In this document: one piece after another, positions 17,125-27,112 of the stretch
How positions within the stretch are numbered: the stretch's first letter is position 1
Layout of the letters: each line of letters starts with the position of its first letter
DNA from: JAGVSR01 sp963786675
GTDB lineage: Bacteria > Pseudomonadota > Alphaproteobacteria > Rhizobiales > Hyphomicrobiaceae
Direction: 5' to 3'
Length of the DNA stretch: 64,000 nt
Assembly: GCA_963786675.1 (NCBI GenBank)
Contig: CAWAZY010000003.1
Span: 744,001-808,000 of the forward strand
The notes under the pieces: generated by a model
What the model was told of the DNA's origin: nothing
Database searches by the model: none
What the model saw: only the letters and a program-made list of their open reading frames with translations
Translations under genes and position numbers: made by a program

Positions 17125-17952
17125 ATGCGCAAACTCATGCGAGGCGCGATTCTGCCAGGTATCGCCGTGGCTCTGGCGGCCTGCGCGGGAGATGGGGCCG
17201 TCATTCCGGGCGGCGGCGTGAACGTCGGTGATTCCTCGCAGCTACGCAAAATCGTACCGGCCGAGGAACTCGAGACATCCGCCGCTCAGCAGTACGGGGC
17301 TCTCATTCAGAAGGCGCAAGCCGACGGCACGCTGGCGCCCGAGACCGATCCGCAGCTGATCCGGTTGCGGACCATCGCCAATCGTATTGTTCCGGGGGCT
17401 TCGCGGTTCAATCCGCGGGCCGGTCAGTGGCAATGGAGTGTCAACCTCGTCCGCTCCCCGCAGATCAACGCGTTTTGCATGCCCGGCGGTAAGATCGCCT
17501 TCTATACGGGCATTCTCGAACAGCTGAAGCTGACGGACGACGAGGTTGCCGTCATCATGGGACACGAGATGGCCCATGCGCTGCGCGAACATGGCCGCGA
17601 ACAGATCGCCAAGGGTACGCTGACCAAAGTCGGCAGCGAAGCGCTCTCGACGGCCATCGGAGGAACGGCGGGATCGCTCGTCAAATCGGGAGCGGGGCTT
17701 CTGTCGCTCAAGTTTTCGCGCGACGATGAAACGGACGCCGATCTGGTCGGGTTGGAACTGGCCGCGCGGGCCGGGTACGATCCGCGCGCGGGCGTGACGC
17801 TGTGGAAGAAGATGGCCGCGGCCCAGAAGGGCGCGCCCATGGAATGGTTTTCGACCCATCCCTCCAGCACGTCGCGCGTGGCGACGATCGAAACCAACCT
17901 GCCCGCAGTGCTTCCGCTCTATGAGAAGGCTAAAAAGGGCCAGCCGGGTTAG
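17125..17952 (+). CDS. M48-family metalloprotease lipoprotein
   Basis: A 275-aa protein with AGGAGG just upstream. The N-terminus is a lipoprotein signal (VALAACAG, lipid-modified cysteine about residue 20), so it should be anchored in a membrane facing the periplasm. The zinc site is HEMAH in IMGHEMAHALREHGREQ, and the third-ligand region is SRDDETDADLVGLELAARAGYDP. This is the layout of M48C peptidases such as BepA/LoiP, which handle misassembled outer-membrane proteins. It converges with the RND transporter gene 20 bases downstream. Confidence 0.9.
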   Translation: MRKLMRGAILPGIAVALAACAGDGAVIPGGGVNVGDSSQLRKIVPAEELETSAAQQYGALIQKAQADGTLAPETDPQLIRLRTIANRIVPGASRFNPRAGQWQWSVNLVRSPQINAFCMPGGKIAFYTGILEQLKLTDDEVAVIMGHEMAHALREHGREQIAKGTLTKVGSEALSTAIGGTAGSLVKSGAGLLSLKFSRDDETDADLVGLELAARAGYDPRAGVTLWKKMAAAQKGAPMEWFSTHPSSTSRVATIETNLPAVLPLYEKAKKGQPG

Positions 17953-17972
17953 ATGGCGGCGTGCTCCGTCGT

Positions 17973-20320
17973 CTAGCGCCGCAGCGGGTAGAAGCTCCTG
18001 AACAGCGCGATGGTCGCCGGCAGGATGATCAGCTGCCCGATCAGCGAAGCCGTGAGGCAGATCCCCGCCAGCTGCCCGAATAGGCGCAGCGACGGCAGAT
18101 GCGACAGCATGGTGACGCCGAGACCCAGCGCCAGGACGATGGTCGTGAGCACCACCGCCGGACCGATATGGTGCGCGGTCTCCTTCAGTGCCAGATGCGC
18201 CGAATTGGGGCCGGGTCCGATGCCGTTCCTCTTCGAGCCGGAAGCGGTTGAGGAAGTGGATCGTGGAGTCGATCGCCAGTGAGAAAGCGACCGTCAGCGC
18301 GACGATGGAGGCAAACTGCATCCCCTGCCCCATGGCCCAAAGCAGAGCGCCGGTCGCGAAAATGGGAAACAGCGACGGCAGAATGCTCGACACGCCCGCC
18401 ATGACCGATCGGAGCGCGATGCCGAGGAAGATGAAGATCACGAAGATATCGCCGATGAGCCCCCAATTCAGTTCGCTGATCAGCTTGGACGAGTTGCGCG
18501 CCGCGATGGCCGGCAATCCGGTGACGATGATCTCATAGCCTTTGTGCTCGGCGCGAACCGGCGTCAGCGCCTTGTCGATCTTGTCTACGATCGGCAGGAT
18601 TTCGCTGGCATCGATATCGGGTAGACGCGCGGTGACCAAGACCGCCGTCTCGCTCTCGTCGATGAAGCGGCGCACCAGATGCTTGGGCAGAATATCGACA
18701 TAGCTCTTGATCGTCGCCACGTCGGCGCTGCCGGCTTCCGCGAGCCAGCGCCGCAGACTTTCCAGCGACCAGACATTGCCCAGACCCGCTTCCTTCTCAA
18801 GCACCTCATGCGCCCGTGCGATGACGGACAGCGTGCCGACGTCATAGAGTCCGATCCCGCTGCCGTCCGGCGCCTTCTTCCACTGGATCATGACATGCAC
18901 GGGGTTGGCGCCCGTCAGCTTTTCGTCGAGCTTGGCGGTGGCGGCCAGCGCCTGCTCCTTGTCGGGGACCTGATCGGCGAGGCGGTACATAGGCGTCAGC
19001 TGGGCATAGGCCCAGCCCGTGGCGGCCACCGCGCCCACGCCCATGAGGAAGTAGACGAGCGGACTGGCGATGACCGTGCCAATAATGCGTTCCGACATGC
19101 GCTGAAGGACGCCGACGCCACCGGTGTCATGCTCGCGGATGTCAGGAACCGTCTCTTTTTCGGGCCGGATCAGGAGAACGGCAAGCGTGGGCACCACGAC
19201 GGCGACCGCGATGTAGGAAATCGCCACCGCCAGAAGTGCCGCCTGCCCGAAGGTGCGGATCAGCGCGCTTTCCGCGAACTGGAAGGAAAGGATTGCGATC
19301 GCGGCGTTCATGGCGGTCAGAAGACAGGCGGGTGCCACGTCCAATACGGCGTTGCGCGCGGCCTGCATGCGGTCAACGCCGGCGAGGATGTCGCGCCGGA
19401 TCGAGAAGACGAGATGCATGCTGTCGGAGAAGCCGGCGACGAGGATCAGCGGCGTGATGACATTGACGAACAGGTTGAGGCGGTAATCCAGCCCGCCGAC
19501 GACGCCCAACGTCCAGAGAATGGCGATGGATGGTCCCGCCACAGCGATCAGCGTCAGCGACAGGCGCCGGAAGAATAAATAGGCGACGACGAGGCCAGCC
19601 AAGAACCCCAAACCGTTATAAACCAGCCGGTCGCGCTCGACGGCGTTGCGGATTTCAAGCTGCATGACGGGCGCGCCCGTCAGCGTAGCGGTCATGCCCG
19701 AACCTTCGAGTTCCTTGTCGACCACGGACTGAATGCCGCCGATGATCGTGCGCGCCGATTGTTCCTCCACGGCCGCGCGGTCGAGCGCGATGACGATGAG
19801 CGCCAGTTCGCCATCTTCGGAGACAAATTTGCCCTTGACGATGTCGTTGGATTTCAGCGCCTCGATCATGGCGTCGTAGGCGGGCCCCTCAGGGGGCAGT
19901 TCGTCGGGGACGACAGGGGCGGCGTAGCCCGTGGCGTCGGGCTTGCCGCGTGCCGACAACATCGAGACCAGTCCGCCGACGCCGTCGGTGAGTTGCAGCT
20001 CAATAATCGCGTTCTGCAAGATCTTGAGGCCGTCCCGGCCGCAACACGTTCTTGCCGTCGACGGCGATCAGGACGTCGTATTCGCTGGACGGGAAGCGCC
20101 GGTCGATCTCTTCGTACTGGCGGAATTCCAGGGTGTCGGTGCGGAAGAGTTCGGAAAGACTGTCATCGACCTTGAGGCGCGAGACGCCAACAGCGGCCAG
20201 CAGCGTCAAGAGCGCGATCACGATCGCGGAGACGACCGGCGCCTTGAGTGCGACGAGACCCAACTTGTCGATGCCAAACGAAAACAGGAAGGAGCGTCGC
20301 GGCGCATCCTTTTCAGCCAT
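17973..20320 (-). CDS. MMPL/RND-family transporter (two apparent frameshifts)
   Basis: About 781 aa when repaired. The start at 20320 (MAEKDAPRRSFLFSFG) follows GGGGGATAGGA. A first helix (APVVSAIVIALLTLLAAVGV) is followed by a periplasmic domain, then two blocks of helices typical of the RND superfamily (VAGPSIAILWTLGVVGG, LVAGFSDSMHLVFSIRRD; later ALTVAFSLAIDSTIHFLNRF). It ends in IILPATIALFRSFYPLRR. Related proteins export lipids or hydrophobic molecules, including HpnN-like hopanoid transporters. Single extra bases at about 20034-20036 (CCC in the + strand) and at about 18224-18226 break the frame. All domains are otherwise present. Confidence 0.85.
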
Positions 20321-20580
20321 GATGGTCCTATCCCCCAAGGCCTTGCCCGTCTTTCCGGGGCGTCAGCCGCATTTCGAAATCCTGGCCGGGGTCGTATCCG
20401 CCAGCCCGCGCGCCAGCCCGGTCGAAATCTTGCCGGAGAATCACAAGGCACACGTTCAAATCGTTGCATTTACGGCCCTGCCGGGGCAAGCCTCGGTTGA
20501 GTTCGCGTCGTCCAGCCGTCACATTAGGCCCGGAACGGCGGCGCAGCCGGGGTACACCTCATATCTGGATGGCGGACGTT

Positions 20581-20811
20581 ATGGCCGATAAGTCGATCGA
20601 TACCCGCGGACTGGCCTGTCCGCTGCCCATCCTCAAGGCGCGCAAGGCCATGGGCGACATTCCCCCGGGCGGCACGCTGGAGGTCTTGGCGACCGATCCG
20701 GGGGCCACGGACGACTTCGCCGTGTTCTGTCAGACGGGCGGTCACACTCTGATTGAGACCACCGAGGAAGGCGGGGTTCTGCGCTTTCTTCTGCGCCGTG
20801 CCGGGGGGTAG
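20581..20811 (+). CDS. tusA: TusA-family sulfur carrier
   Basis: The protein is 76 aa: MADKSIDTRGLACPLPILKARKAM carries the CPxP motif whose cysteine holds persulfide sulfur. The rest (GGTLEVLATDPGATDDF, FCQTGGHTL) fits the two-layer TusA fold. TusA passes sulfur to tRNA thiolation, molybdenum cofactor synthesis or sulfur-oxidation enzymes. An ATG 12 bases earlier is possible, but 20581 gives the usual length. It stands alone between the transporter and tRNA-Val. Other sulfur genes occur farther along (33.8 kb, 52-55 kb). Confidence 0.88.
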   Translation: MADKSIDTRGLACPLPILKARKAMGDIPPGGTLEVLATDPGATDDFAVFCQTGGHTLIETTEEGGVLRFLLRRAGG

Positions 20812-20984
20812 CCAGCTGGCCCCTTTGCCTGGCGGACCTGCCCCCAACCATGTTGCGCGGCCCGGCTTTTTTGCCCGCTCCTGACCCCGGTGTCGTGGCT
20901 TCTCCGGCCAACTTGACAACGCGCCCGCCCCCCTCGCATAAGAGCCGTCTCGCGCCGCCCCCTCGATAGGGATCCCACGGTGCC

Positions 20985-21059
20985 GGGCGGTTAGCTCAGC
21001 GGTAGAGCACACCCTTCACACGGGTGGGGTCGCAGGTTCAATCCCTGCACCGCCCACCA
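20985..21059 (+). tRNA. tRNA-Val(CAC)
   Basis: Full cloverleaf: acceptor GGGCGGT/ACCGCCC, D-stem GCTC/GAGC, anticodon stem CACCC/GGGTG with loop TTCACAC giving anticodon CAC, T-arm GCAGG-TTCAATC-CCTGC, discriminator A and encoded CCA. Confidence 0.96.
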
Positions 21060-21408
21060 GAGCTCAAGTTTTCCCAGCACGCCACGGCGGAGTGGCTGAC
21101 AGGCTCGCTCGTCTTGGCGAAGTTGCGCGGACATCGCTTGCGCCGCGATCGTGCTGCACGCGCCGTACGATTTCGCGATAATCCCTGATTATTTGCAGAC
21201 TGTGCCTTTGGCGCACTTGTCTGCCGCGAATCGTGACGACCGCAGAAGTATACACTCGAAGACTGCATAAGAAGGCGTTTACTTTAAGCCTTCTTCCGGT
21301 TTCAGTTGCGTGTGAGGGGCGTTTGAAAAATGGATAACTCGAACGGGCCGGCCGGACCGGACGGTGTCAAGCGCGCGGCGGCTAAATTATCAAAAGTCAG
21401 CACTCCAG
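21060..21408. other. AT-richer spacer between tRNA-Val and the DUF2235 gene
   Basis: About 350 bases less GC-rich than the surroundings, without a supported gene. It contains a perfect 8-bp inverted repeat AAGAAGGC (21269-21276) and GCCTTCTT (21288-21295), which could be an operator or weak terminator. I found no second copy of the tRNA 3' end downstream that would mark an integrated element. Confidence 0.55.
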
Positions 21409-23638
21409 ATGCGCCGCAGTTCCCGGCTCATTCCTATTCTGACGGTATTCCTGAGCCTCGTGCTTTTCGTCGCCTATTCTCTCCCCTCTGGGAACGAGCA
21501 ACTCGCAAACGAACTCGGCCTTGTGCACAGCGAACAGGATCCCCTTACCTTTGAAAAGATTGCCACGAAGCTTAACGCCAACGAAGACGGATTAAAGGAC
21601 AGATTAAACGAGCGCCTCTTTGCGTCGAAGGACGAGAACGGAAACGATCGCGCGTTTGGCGACTATGTGCGTGGCTTCTATGACGTCGGGCGCCCGATGG
21701 CCAAAATCTTTCTCGATCAGCTGATCGGCAAGGACTTTCCCTGCGATTGCCAGGTCGGTCTTTCACACTGTTTGGCAACTGAGCCTCTATTCGCTTCTGC
21801 CGGGCCTTGCGGGCCTCATCTACCGGCGCAACTTTCTCGCATGGTTTCTGACCTCGTTCGTACTCCTCCTTGGCGTCAACGCGTCGGGACTTTTCGGTTC
21901 GCTGACGACGGGCGAAGAGCCGATGCCGGTGTCCGGCGAGCTGTTTTTATTCATCGTCTCGCAGCTGGTGATCCTGCTGCTCGCCTTCCGGCTGCGCCGG
22001 CATGCGCAAGGTTTCGAGTTCCTCAATCCCAAGGCGCACAACTGGATTCTCACCGGACTTCTGGTGGCTGTGGGCGTCGCCTGCTTCATGGGCTGGGGAC
22101 CGGGGTATTCGGCCAGCAGTGGTCCAAGTTGGATATGGGGCTTTCTCGGCGATGGGCCCATGCGGTGGTTCTATAAGGCGGAGTTCCTGTTCCTCGGCCT
22201 GCCGCTTGTCTATTTTCTGTTTCGCAACTCGTCGCCTTGGCCGGCACGCAAGGGCAAGTACATCGTCATTTGTCTCGACGGCACGAGCAATACGCCCGAC
22301 CAGATCGAACGCGGCTTCGCGGCCCAGACCAACGTCTACAAACTTTTCAAGATGCTTCACTCGAGCGGGGGGCCCTACGTGCCCCAGGGCGAGTTCGATG
22401 CGTCGCTCTGCAAACGATATGGCGAGCGCCAACTGGGGCTCTATTACGCGGGTGTCGGCAACAAGTACGACCAAAATCCCATTCTTCAGGTCTTCGGGCT
22501 CGCGACCGGCATGGGCGCCGACGAGATTGTCGAACGGGCTTATCTCGATCTTATCCGCGTCTACCGGCCCGGCGACCGCATCGTGATCACGGGCTTCAGC
22601 CGGGGGGCTGCCATTGCCCGCCTGCTCTCGCGCACCATCGACGCGCGCGGTGCGCCGCGCTCGGTGTGGACACTCTTTCTTTTAGGGCAGCACCGCTGCA
22701 TTTGGATGTCGAGCGTCAAGAACCCCGTCCCCATTTCGGTTCTTGGTTGTTGGGATACCGTCGGCGCCTTCGGCGTTGCCAAGACGATCGCCGGGATCAA
22801 TTTCCAGCAGTTCAACATGGGCAAGGACCTGTCCGTGCCCGACAACGTCGAGCGCGCCTACCACATGGTTGCCCTCGATGAGCGCCGCGACAGTTTTGAG
22901 CCGACCCTGATGGACCCCGACCCCATCCGGCCGGAACGCATCGTGGAAATCTGGTTCCCGGGCGATCACGCCAACATCGGCGGCGGCTGGGCCACGGATC
23001 AGCTGTCCGATATCACGCTGGATTTCCTGCTTAGGCACATCAGCAGCGGCTATGCCGTCGCCGAAACCGATACACCCGGTGCCGAGACATGGGGCGTCTA
23101 TCTGTCGGCGCGCAAAGCCGACAAGGCTGAGGTCGCCTGCCGGACGGATTGCGATGACGGCGACGTCGCCATCGTCGATCCGGATTACAAAGGTCAGGTG
23201 CGGGCGTGGTTCAGCCACCTCTATACCTACCGTCCGCGAACGCTGCCTTTGCATGCGGTCATCTCAGAGACGGTCTTCGAGCGTATGGCGACCGTGCGGC
23301 CGGCCTATGCGCCCGAAGCCCTGTTCAAACTCAACGAAGCCCTGGACAACCATCGCGACGCCGTCGTCGCCGGAATCGGAAAGTTCGAGGAAACCGAGTC
23401 CCTGACCGAAGACGAGCGCACGAAGGTTCTGCAGGCCAACAAAAGTCTCCGGCTCTTACGCTGGCCCGATTACAACCGGGATGTGCGAAAGAAAGTGCAA
23501 ATCCGTCTGGAAGAGCGCGATGCGCTGTTGGGCGGGGCCGCTCCCGTTGAGCCGACCGCGCGCGAAGCGCAGCGGATCGCGGCGCTTGAAGCAGCACTCA
23601 ACCCGGAGAAGATTCTCGTTAACGCCGCATTGGCGTAG
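21409..23638 (+). CDS. Membrane-anchored DUF2235 (Tle1-like) alpha/beta hydrolase (apparent frameshift)
   Basis: About 742 aa if started at ATG 21409 (MRRSSRLIPILTVFLSL). A GTG at 21364 is the alternative. An N-terminal helix, a loop and several further helices (LYSLLPGLAGLIYR, LVILLLAFRLRRH, LLVAVGVACFMGW) precede a cytoplasm-side or periplasmic DUF2235 domain. This has KYIVICLDGTSNTPD, the nucleophile motif GFSRGAA and the Asp-containing GDHANIGGGW. The domain is shared with type VI secretion phospholipase effectors (Tle1), but here it is fused to membrane helices and no secretion genes are near. One extra base at about 21757-21763 shifts the frame; repair joins CQVG to FHTVWQLSLYS. Confidence 0.8.
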
Positions 23639-23674
23639 CGCGCACGCGGTTGGTCATCATCCGCTGCGCGTCGA

Positions 23675-24551
23675 TCAGGGCACCGGCACGATATCGACCG
23701 CGACGCTCACCGTGTGTTCGCCGCCGCCCAGGAGAACGCCGCTGATCGGTGAGATGTCGTCGTAATCGCGGCCGTAGGCGATCGTGATGTGTTCGTCGCT
23801 GACGGCGATGCCATTGGTGGGATCGAAATCGACCCAGCCAGCTCCCTGCGACCAGACGCTGATCCACGCGTGCGAGGCATCCGCACCTTGCAGGCGGGGC
23901 ATGCCAGGCGGCGGCTGGGTCAGGATATAGCCACTGACGTACCGGGCCGGAACGCGCAGCGCCCGCAGGCAGGCGAGCGCCAGATGGGCGAAGTCCTGAC
24001 AGACGCCCCGGCGTTGCTGGAAGGTCTCCGTGACGGGCGTGGAGATATCGGTTGCCGTGGCATCGAACGTGAAATCCTGGAACATGCGCCGGTTGAGGTC
24101 GGCGGTGGCATCCAGAAGCGGACGTCCCGGCAGAAACGACTGCGCGGCATAGCTGGCGATGTCCAGCGTGGGGTTCGTCAGGCGCGAGGCGCATTGATAC
24201 TGCGCAACGTCCAGATCGACGCCGCCCGTGGTTTGCGGAGACAGACCTCGCCGGTTCATCCCAGGGCCGGTCCGTCGCGGGATCAATCGACGGGCGCGGT
24301 GTGGTGGTGATTGAACTGCGGGCATGAAGCACGAGTTCGTCGTGCGGCGCTTCGATGTCGAGCATCACGACGGGATTGCCGAAGGCGTCTGTCAGGTCCT
24401 GGCGGAGCGCGGGGGCTGGCTGCACGAGAAGACTGTGGTGGCGCACGGTCTGCCAGGGGCAACTGCGCGGGCTCATGTGGATCAGATGCTGCGACTGAAC
24501 CACGGGGAACGTGTAGCGGTAGTGGGTCTTGTGACTGACGTCGAAGTTCAT
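23675..24551 (-). CDS. Transglutaminase-like cysteine protease-fold protein (apparent frameshift)
   Basis: About 291 aa. The N-terminus (MNFDVSHKTHYRYTFPVV) is the beta-sandwich domain of bacterial transglutaminase-like proteins. The catalytic core has QRRGVCQDFAH (Cys), ASHAWISVW (His) and WVDFDPTNG (Asp). It is the last gene of the predicted peptide-ligation operon and its start overlaps the preceding stop by 4 bp (ATGA at 24548-24551). An extra base at about 24247-24252 breaks the frame between DRPWDEPA and SPQTTGGVDLDVAQYQ. Both sides fit the family. Members probably hydrolyse or form amide bonds rather than crosslink proteins. Confidence 0.86.
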
Positions 24552-27112
24552 GGACGTGGCTCGGTGCGGGTATGAACCCGCTGCGGGGCATCATCGGTCA
24601 GATTGAAGTAATGCCGGCCGAGTGCGTCCGAAAGATCCGGCAGCAAGGTCAGCTGATCGCGCAGCAGGTCTTCCAAGGCGCCACGGTTCTCCACACGCGA
24701 CATGGCCTCCACATCCGCCAGGCGGATCGACGTAAGCAGCGACAGGCTGAGCCGGCGATCCTCCGACAGGCTCACGCCGCGCCGTCCGTCGGGCAGGGAT
24801 TCCATGTGCTGCGACAAGGTCCCCAATTGGTAGGCCAAACTGCGGGGATTGGCTTCGTCCAGCAGTAGAAGGTCGAGCACCAGCGCCAGCATGGGGTCCA
24901 GCCGGTAGCGCGACCGGTAGGTAATGAAGCTGTCCGCCAGTTCCAAGAGCAGCAGAAGACTGCTCGCCTCTGCGTCGGGTTCGGGCGCGGGGATGAAGAG
25001 CGTCAATAGTGCTTCACTCAGGTTGTAGGCACGTTCGAGCCGCCGGCCCATGTCGAGGAACGACCAGCCGTAGTTGCGCGTCATGTTCTCGTGCATCAAG
25101 CCGTTGAAGGCGGCGATGGCGGCGAGCCCTTCGTCGAGCTGATCGAGGACGGCAACCGGCGGCGATGTGGAAAGCGTGGCGGTCCAGCTGTCGCCGGGTC
25201 GGAAGCGCGCGAGTGCCTGCCAAGCTTCCAGCGAGAGCCGGTCGCGGGCGAGGTTCGCCACGCGATAGAGACCCTCGAAGGTCCGGTCGAGCGTGCGATG
25301 CGATGCGCCGCCCGAAACGAGATGCCCGCAGAGTTCCTCGATTTCCAGATCGGCTGGATGCTGGCGCGCCGCCGACAGCTGCGGCTTGACTTCCGTAAGC
25401 AGGATCTCGAGGCATCGGCGCGCGGCGCGCCGCCCGGTCGGCAACCCGCCATCTTCCTCCACACGCCGCAACGCACCCCGCAGCACACGCATGGTCCAGT
25501 CGGCCCGTTCGCTGTAGCGGCCAAGCCAGAACAGATCGTCGGCGACGCGACTTTGGATGACGCGCTGGGAACGCTCGACCCGGGCCGTCTCCAGCGTCGG
25601 CCGCCAGAGACTCACATGCGGCGCCTGCTCTGCGTCGGCCAGCATCCAGACGTCGCGGGTCTGGCCATCGGGCGAACTGAGCGCCACGGCCCGGTCGGGA
25701 TCGACGGTCATCGCCAGACCGCTCGGCATGGCCGAATAGCCCGTCTCCGTCTGGGCCACGAACAGGCGCATGGCGAACGGACGTGGTGCCAGGCCCTCGC
25801 TGGTGTGAATGGGTGCGGTGCTGAAGCCGATCTTTTCCTCAGCGACGAGTCGTGCACCGTGAAGTTCGATTTCTCGCTTCAAGAGATCGCGCTGAGCCGC
25901 GCTCATCGTCCGGGGGTCTTGGCCGAGATCGGCTTGCCCGGGCCGCCCGGTTCCCTCTTGTGTCTTGCGGATGAGCAGCCCGTCGAGATGGGCAAGAACG
26001 TGCGCGCGCGCGTCGGCGTCTCCGAGCCAATAGCGCGGCGCATCCGCCAGCATCAGGTCTTCGCTCAGCAGATGCTGACACAGGCGGGGAAGATACGTGC
26101 CCCAGCCGCGGTTCTGCGCCAAGCCCGTGCCGGCGGCGTTGACGACCAGACGCGGTGATCGGCGGCTCACGCGCGTCAGGCCCGGCGGTCCGTAAAATCC
26201 GGATGGGTCCAGTTCCAGCGGATCAATCGTGCGGCCATCCACGCAGCGCACGATCAGATCGATTTCCTTCAGGCCCTCAAGCGTTTTCAGCGCGACCTGA
26301 TTGCCCTTCGTTCGCAGATCGCTGCCTTCGACGAGGTGATAGCCGAGGTAACGGGCGAGATAGGCATGCGAGAAGTAGTCCTGGTGATGGGGTCCAGGTG
26401 TCAACAGCGCGATGCGGGCATTGTCGCGGCCACTCTTGGCGCGCAGCGCACCTTGCAGGGTCTGAAAGTGGGTCGCGAGGCGCTGGGCGTTGCACTGTTT
26501 GAATAGATCACCGGCGACGTGCGTGTGCACCACCCGGTTGGCGAGCGTGAACCCGACGCCGGCCAGCGTCTCGGTATGATTGTCGATGACCCGCCATTTG
26601 CCGTCCGCGCCGCGCGCCAGATCGGCGGCATAGAACTGCAGTCCGCCCGCATGGGGCAGGATGTCGTGGCAGGGTCTGAGGAACGCTGGATCGGAGAACA
26701 CGAGGGCGGGCGGAATGAGGCCGTCGCGCATGAGACGTTGCGCACCGTAGAGATCGGTTAGGATGGCATCGAGCAGACGGGCCCGTTGGGTGAGTGCCGC
26801 CGTCAGCCAGCGCCATTCGCCGCTCGAGAGGATGATCGGGGCCAGATCCAACTGCCAGCGTTGCGCGGACGTGTGCGGATCGGAAAAAATGTCGTAGGCG
26901 ATCCCGGTCTCGCGGACCCTGCGGTCGAGACGGCGGGAACGGCTTTCACGTTCCTCTGGCGGTAGCGCCCCAAGGGCGGCCTGGAATGCGCGCCAGTGCG
27001 GCCGCACGGTCCCCGACGCATCCACGAGTTCGTCATAGCCGGAACTGGGCGGCTGGTAGGCGCGCAGAAGCTCCCGGTGCGGGTCCGCGTCGGAGATAGC
27101 CGTCTTCGTCAT
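24548..27112 (-). CDS. Circularly permuted ATP-grasp ligase fused to an alpha-E domain
   Basis: About 854 aa from MTKTAISDADPHREL. The start at 27112 gives a 4-bp overlap with the upstream stop; ATG 27118 is the alternative. Residues 1-480 are the permuted ATP-grasp (formerly DUF404/407; LMRDGLIPPALVFSDPAFLRP, DLIVRCVDGRTIDPLELDPSG, AEEKIGFSTAPIH). Residues about 520-830 are the helical alpha-E domain (DUF403; DDLFWLGRYSERADWTMRVLR, LLLLDEANPRSLAYQL). ATP-grasp enzymes join a carboxylate to an amine, so the protein is predicted to make a peptide or amide. The two domains are often separate genes. Here they are one polypeptide. Product and target are unknown. Confidence 0.9.
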   Translation of the reverse strand: MTKTAISDADPHRELLRAYQPPSSGYDELVDASGTVRPHWRAFQAALGALPPEERESRSRRLDRRVRETGIAYDIFSDPHTSAQRWQLDLAPIILSSGEWRWLTAALTQRARLLDAILTDLYGAQRLMRDGLIPPALVFSDPAFLRPCHDILPHAGGLQFYAADLARGADGKWRVIDNHTETLAGVGFTLANRVVHTHVAGDLFKQCNAQRLATHFQTLQGALRAKSGRDNARIALLTPGPHHQDYFSHAYLARYLGYHLVEGSDLRTKGNQVALKTLEGLKEIDLIVRCVDGRTIDPLELDPSGFYGPPGLTRVSRRSPRLVVNAAGTGLAQNRGWGTYLPRLCQHLLSEDLMLADAPRYWLGDADARAHVLAHLDGLLIRKTQEGTGRPGQADLGQDPRTMSAAQRDLLKREIELHGARLVAEEKIGFSTAPIHTSEGLAPRPFAMRLFVAQTETGYSAMPSGLAMTVDPDRAVALSSPDGQTRDVWMLADAEQAPHVSLWRPTLETARVERSQRVIQSRVADDLFWLGRYSERADWTMRVLRGALRRVEEDGGLPTGRRAARRCLEILLTEVKPQLSAARQHPADLEIEELCGHLVSGGASHRTLDRTFEGLYRVANLARDRLSLEAWQALARFRPGDSWTATLSTSPPVAVLDQLDEGLAAIAAFNGLMHENMTRNYGWSFLDMGRRLERAYNLSEALLTLFIPAPEPDAEASSLLLLLELADSFITYRSRYRLDPMLALVLDLLLLDEANPRSLAYQLGTLSQHMESLPDGRRGVSLSEDRRLSLSLLTSIRLADVEAMSRVENRGALEDLLRDQLTLLPDLSDALGRHYFNLTDDAPQRVHTRTEPRP

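Noticed and set aside
21038..21268. 76-codon open frame on - overlapping tRNA-Val
   Set aside because: It overlaps a certain tRNA gene and has no features of a protein.
20985..24600. Integrated element flanked by tRNA-Val attachment sites
   Set aside because: No integrase and no second copy of the tRNA 3' end were seen.
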